Below are positions 33,059 through 34,643 of a DNA stretch of 34,643 nucleotides, in pieces. Below the pieces are notes generated by a model. It was not told where the DNA came from. It saw nothing but the letters and a program-made list of their open reading frames with translations, and did no database searches. Within the stretch, counting starts at the first letter, position 1, and each line of letters starts with the position of its first letter. A program made the translations under genes and the position numbers. The stretch comes from Gemmatimonadota bacterium (GTDB lineage Bacteria; Latescibacterota; UBA2968; UBA8231), in contig JAPPEF010000092.1 in assembly GCA_028875335.1 (NCBI GenBank), positions 1-34,643 on the forward strand, written 5' to 3'.

Positions 33059-34332
33059 CAGTGCTCTCCTTTGGTTTGCGTGAGTACGTAAGGGCCTTGG
33101 GGCACGACCGCTATGCGCGCCCCGATACCGTGCCGCGCTAGCGCCGCAGCTAGCCCTTGCTCCACAGAGGGAATGACCTCAACCCACACCTTGTCGCGGT
33201 ACTGAGGATCAATCCCCTCCGAGTAGAACATAACCTCTGCCTTGTCGAGTACCTTGCACAACTCTTGTAATTGCCATTGGTCAATGGCGAAGAAATCGGA
33301 GTCCGCAAGGCGGTCCGAGAATTCGGCGGCACCGGATGCGCCTAATAGCATCTCTACAAATTCCGCACTGCCCAAACCCTCGGCGCAACGGGCAGCAATG
33401 AGGATCGTCCCACCCTCTTTGACGATTGGCAACACCGCCGTCAGACCCTTGACGGCTTGGTAAAACGTCAGGTCGAGCGGCCAGCCAGCGCTGCTAGTGA
33501 CGGCGATGTCAACCGGCTCGTCAACCAAGACGCCGTTCTGCTGCTCGACGAAGCGGGCCCCTTCGGCATGGGCCTTCTCTAGGTCGCCGCAGAACAGACC
33601 GGTGATTTGCCGCTGGTCGTTCATGGCCACATTAAATGTAAAATCGACGCCAGCGCGCTGCGCCACTTCAAGGGCTTGGCGGTGGAAGGGGTTTCCTTCA
33701 ATAGAGCCTTCGCACACCCGAGGGTGACTCAACAATTCGGGGCCGTGTAGGACGCGCATCGTCTCAATGCCCATCAATCCCGGGCAAATGGCCTTGCGGC
33801 CACCCGAGTACCCAGCCATCAAGTGCGGCTCGATCAGCGAGGTAGCGATTTTCAGGTCGGCCTCTACATAAAGCGCGGCGATCCATATTGGGGCACCCCC
33901 CGAGGTTTCCCCCAGATACGTCAGAGTCTCGCGGCGGCGGGCGGTGTGGTTGACAATGCGATAGTTGCGGGCGATGTCAGCCCCGACGAGCTGTACCAAT
34001 TCCTCGCCTTCGTTGGGCCGGTGCAGGCCAGTGCCGACCAACAGAGTAAGATCCTCGCGAGCGATGCCTTCCTCTTCGAGAATCCGCAGCATTGGTGGCA
34101 AAATAACGGCGTTGGGGACCGGGCGGGTAATATCGGCAATGACTATGCAGGCGTTTTTGCGCCCTCGCGCCAGCCGCCGCAAGGACGGAGTCCCTATCGG
34201 GCGGGCCAGCGCGTGATCGATCCGCTCCTCGATCCGGTCGAGTCCCTCACTCGGAGCCATCTGCAATACCGCGGCCGAGTTGGGCACTTCGATTTCGAGG
34301 CCGTCGCGGCCATAGTCGAGCTTTACTTTCAT
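33058..34332 (-). CDS. larA: LarA-like nickel-pincer-dependent racemase/epimerase
   Basis: A 424-residue cytoplasmic enzyme of the LarA family, which interconverts 2-hydroxyacid stereoisomers using a nickel-pincer nucleotide (NPN) bound to lysine. The motifs are in order: DITRPVPN (Arg70), GTGLHRP (His104), EPHLMAGYSGGRK (His170, Lys180), and VLHGPELLSHP (His196). Their spacing corresponds closely to Arg75, His108, His174, Lys184 and His200 of Lactobacillus LarA. The NPN-binding machinery therefore looks intact. No larB, larC or larE cofactor genes lie in the window. Its substrate may not be lactate; homologues act on other hydroxyacids and sugar acids. It lies 9 nt after galU and overlaps the next gene by 1 nt. 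Confidence 0.88.
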   Translation of the reverse strand: MKVKLDYGRDGLEIEVPNSAAVLQMAPSEGLDRIEERIDHALARPIGTPSLRRLARGRKNACIVIADITRPVPNAVILPPMLRILEEEGIAREDLTLLVGTGLHRPNEGEELVQLVGADIARNYRIVNHTARRRETLTYLGETSGGAPIWIAALYVEADLKIATSLIEPHLMAGYSGGRKAICPGLMGIETMRVLHGPELLSHPRVCEGSIEGNPFHRQALEVAQRAGVDFTFNVAMNDQRQITGLFCGDLEKAHAEGARFVEQQNGVLVDEPVDIAVTSSAGWPLDLTFYQAVKGLTAVLPIVKEGGTILIAARCAEGLGSAEFVEMLLGASGAAEFSDRLADSDFFAIDQWQLQELCKVLDKAEVMFYSEGIDPQYRDKVWVEVIPSVEQGLAAALARHGIGARIAVVPQGPYVLTQTKGEH

Positions 34333-34341
34333 TGCGTATGC

Positions 34342-34643
34342 CTAGGCCAATTTGTCCTCTAGATAGGCGCGAAACGCCGCGCCGAACTCCTGGTCGGCCA
34401 AGGCAAAATCCGCAAAGGCCCGATAGTACGTGAGCGGCGTTCCTATATCGTAGCGCGCTTCGTCGCTCGCAAGGCGTGTGCAGCGGACCTCGGCCCCGCG
34501 CTGGAGCAAGACGCGGATGGCATCGGTCAACCACAACTCACCGCCAACCCCAGGCTCAATCTCATCAATAGCGGCGAAAATCTCCGGCGAAAAAATATAG
34601 CGGGCCGCAACCGCAAGACAACTCGGCGCGGCTTCCACCGCTG
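34342..34643 (-). CDS. galU: UTP-glucose-1-phosphate uridylyltransferase, C-terminal part
   Basis: The final 100 or so codons of a gene that runs off the right edge. The sequence fits the GalU C-terminal region: ARYIFSPEIFAAIDEIEPG, GGELWLTDAIRVLLQRG and RYDIGTPLTYYRAFADFAL, each near the matching segments of the family. GalU makes UDP-glucose for exopolysaccharide and lipopolysaccharide synthesis. It is the first visible gene of the minus-strand run to 27998. A promoter for that run would lie outside the window. Confidence 0.85.
   Translation of the reverse strand, partial: AVEAAPSCLAVAARYIFSPEIFAAIDEIEPGVGGELWLTDAIRVLLQRGAEVRCTRLASDEARYDIGTPLTYYRAFADFALADQEFGAAFRAYLEDKLA

Noticed and set aside
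1..34643. tRNA, rRNA, insertion sequences, prophage, toxin-antitoxin or anti-phage genes
   Set aside because: I looked for them on both strands and saw no supporting sequence; all long frames fit envelope or metabolic genes.

Overview
The window looks like part of the chromosome of an uncultured Gram-negative bacterium. I see no plasmid, phage, insertion sequence, tRNA, rRNA or CRISPR signature. Many lipoprotein signal peptides, a predicted outer-membrane barrel, a SurA-like chaperone, FlgD/CHU_C-like C-terminal domains and CBM9-like secreted proteins suggest a member of the FCB group, possibly Latescibacterota-like, with Poribacteria-like lineages as an alternative. This placement is inferred from domain style and was not tested by a database search.

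Layout. (1) 1-1913, minus strand: a CBM9-like secreted protein, a lipoprotein that overlaps it by 4 nt, and the start of a PorV-like outer-membrane protein that runs off the left edge. (2) 1914-2271: a divergent regulatory region with two good sigma-70-type promoters. (3) 2272-11766, plus strand: a large surface protein with Ca-binding-type repeats and a FlgD-like C-terminus, then a tight run of four genes: a TMTC-like glycosyltransferase-TPR fusion, two TPR lipoproteins and an FG-GAP/ASPIC-UnbV lipoprotein. (4) 11741-24927, minus strand, in transcription order: two more FlgD-like-ended surface proteins, a 916-residue predicted outer-membrane protein, a paralogue of the first lipoprotein, a SurA-like lipoprotein PPIase and an SGNH hydrolase with TPRs, which converges on and overlaps the FG-GAP gene. 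(5) 25106-27918, minus strand: a second CBM9-like protein with its own promoter and a 40-bp palindrome behind it, a protein made of a duplicated domain, and a lipoprotein with a strong promoter. (6) 27998-34643, minus strand: GalU (3' part), a LarA-like racemase, a CsgG/FlgT-like protein, a small secreted protein, a PlsC-like acyltransferase, a TolB-like propeller lipoprotein and a GT39-type glycosyltransferase, nearly all within 35 nt of each other.

How it may work together. Most genes act in or on the cell envelope. The same parts (FlgD-ended surface protein, CBM9-like protein, paralogous lipoprotein, outer-membrane protein) occur twice, in regions 1-3 and 4-5, and in region 4 a periplasmic foldase is added. 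I read this as a duplicated surface-display or outer-membrane assembly module. Separately, three secreted proteins (the two CBM9-like ones and an unrelated small one) carry the same tryptophan-glycine-basic motif at or near the C-terminus, which could be a sorting or binding tag. These two observations are the best candidates for an undescribed system in the window.
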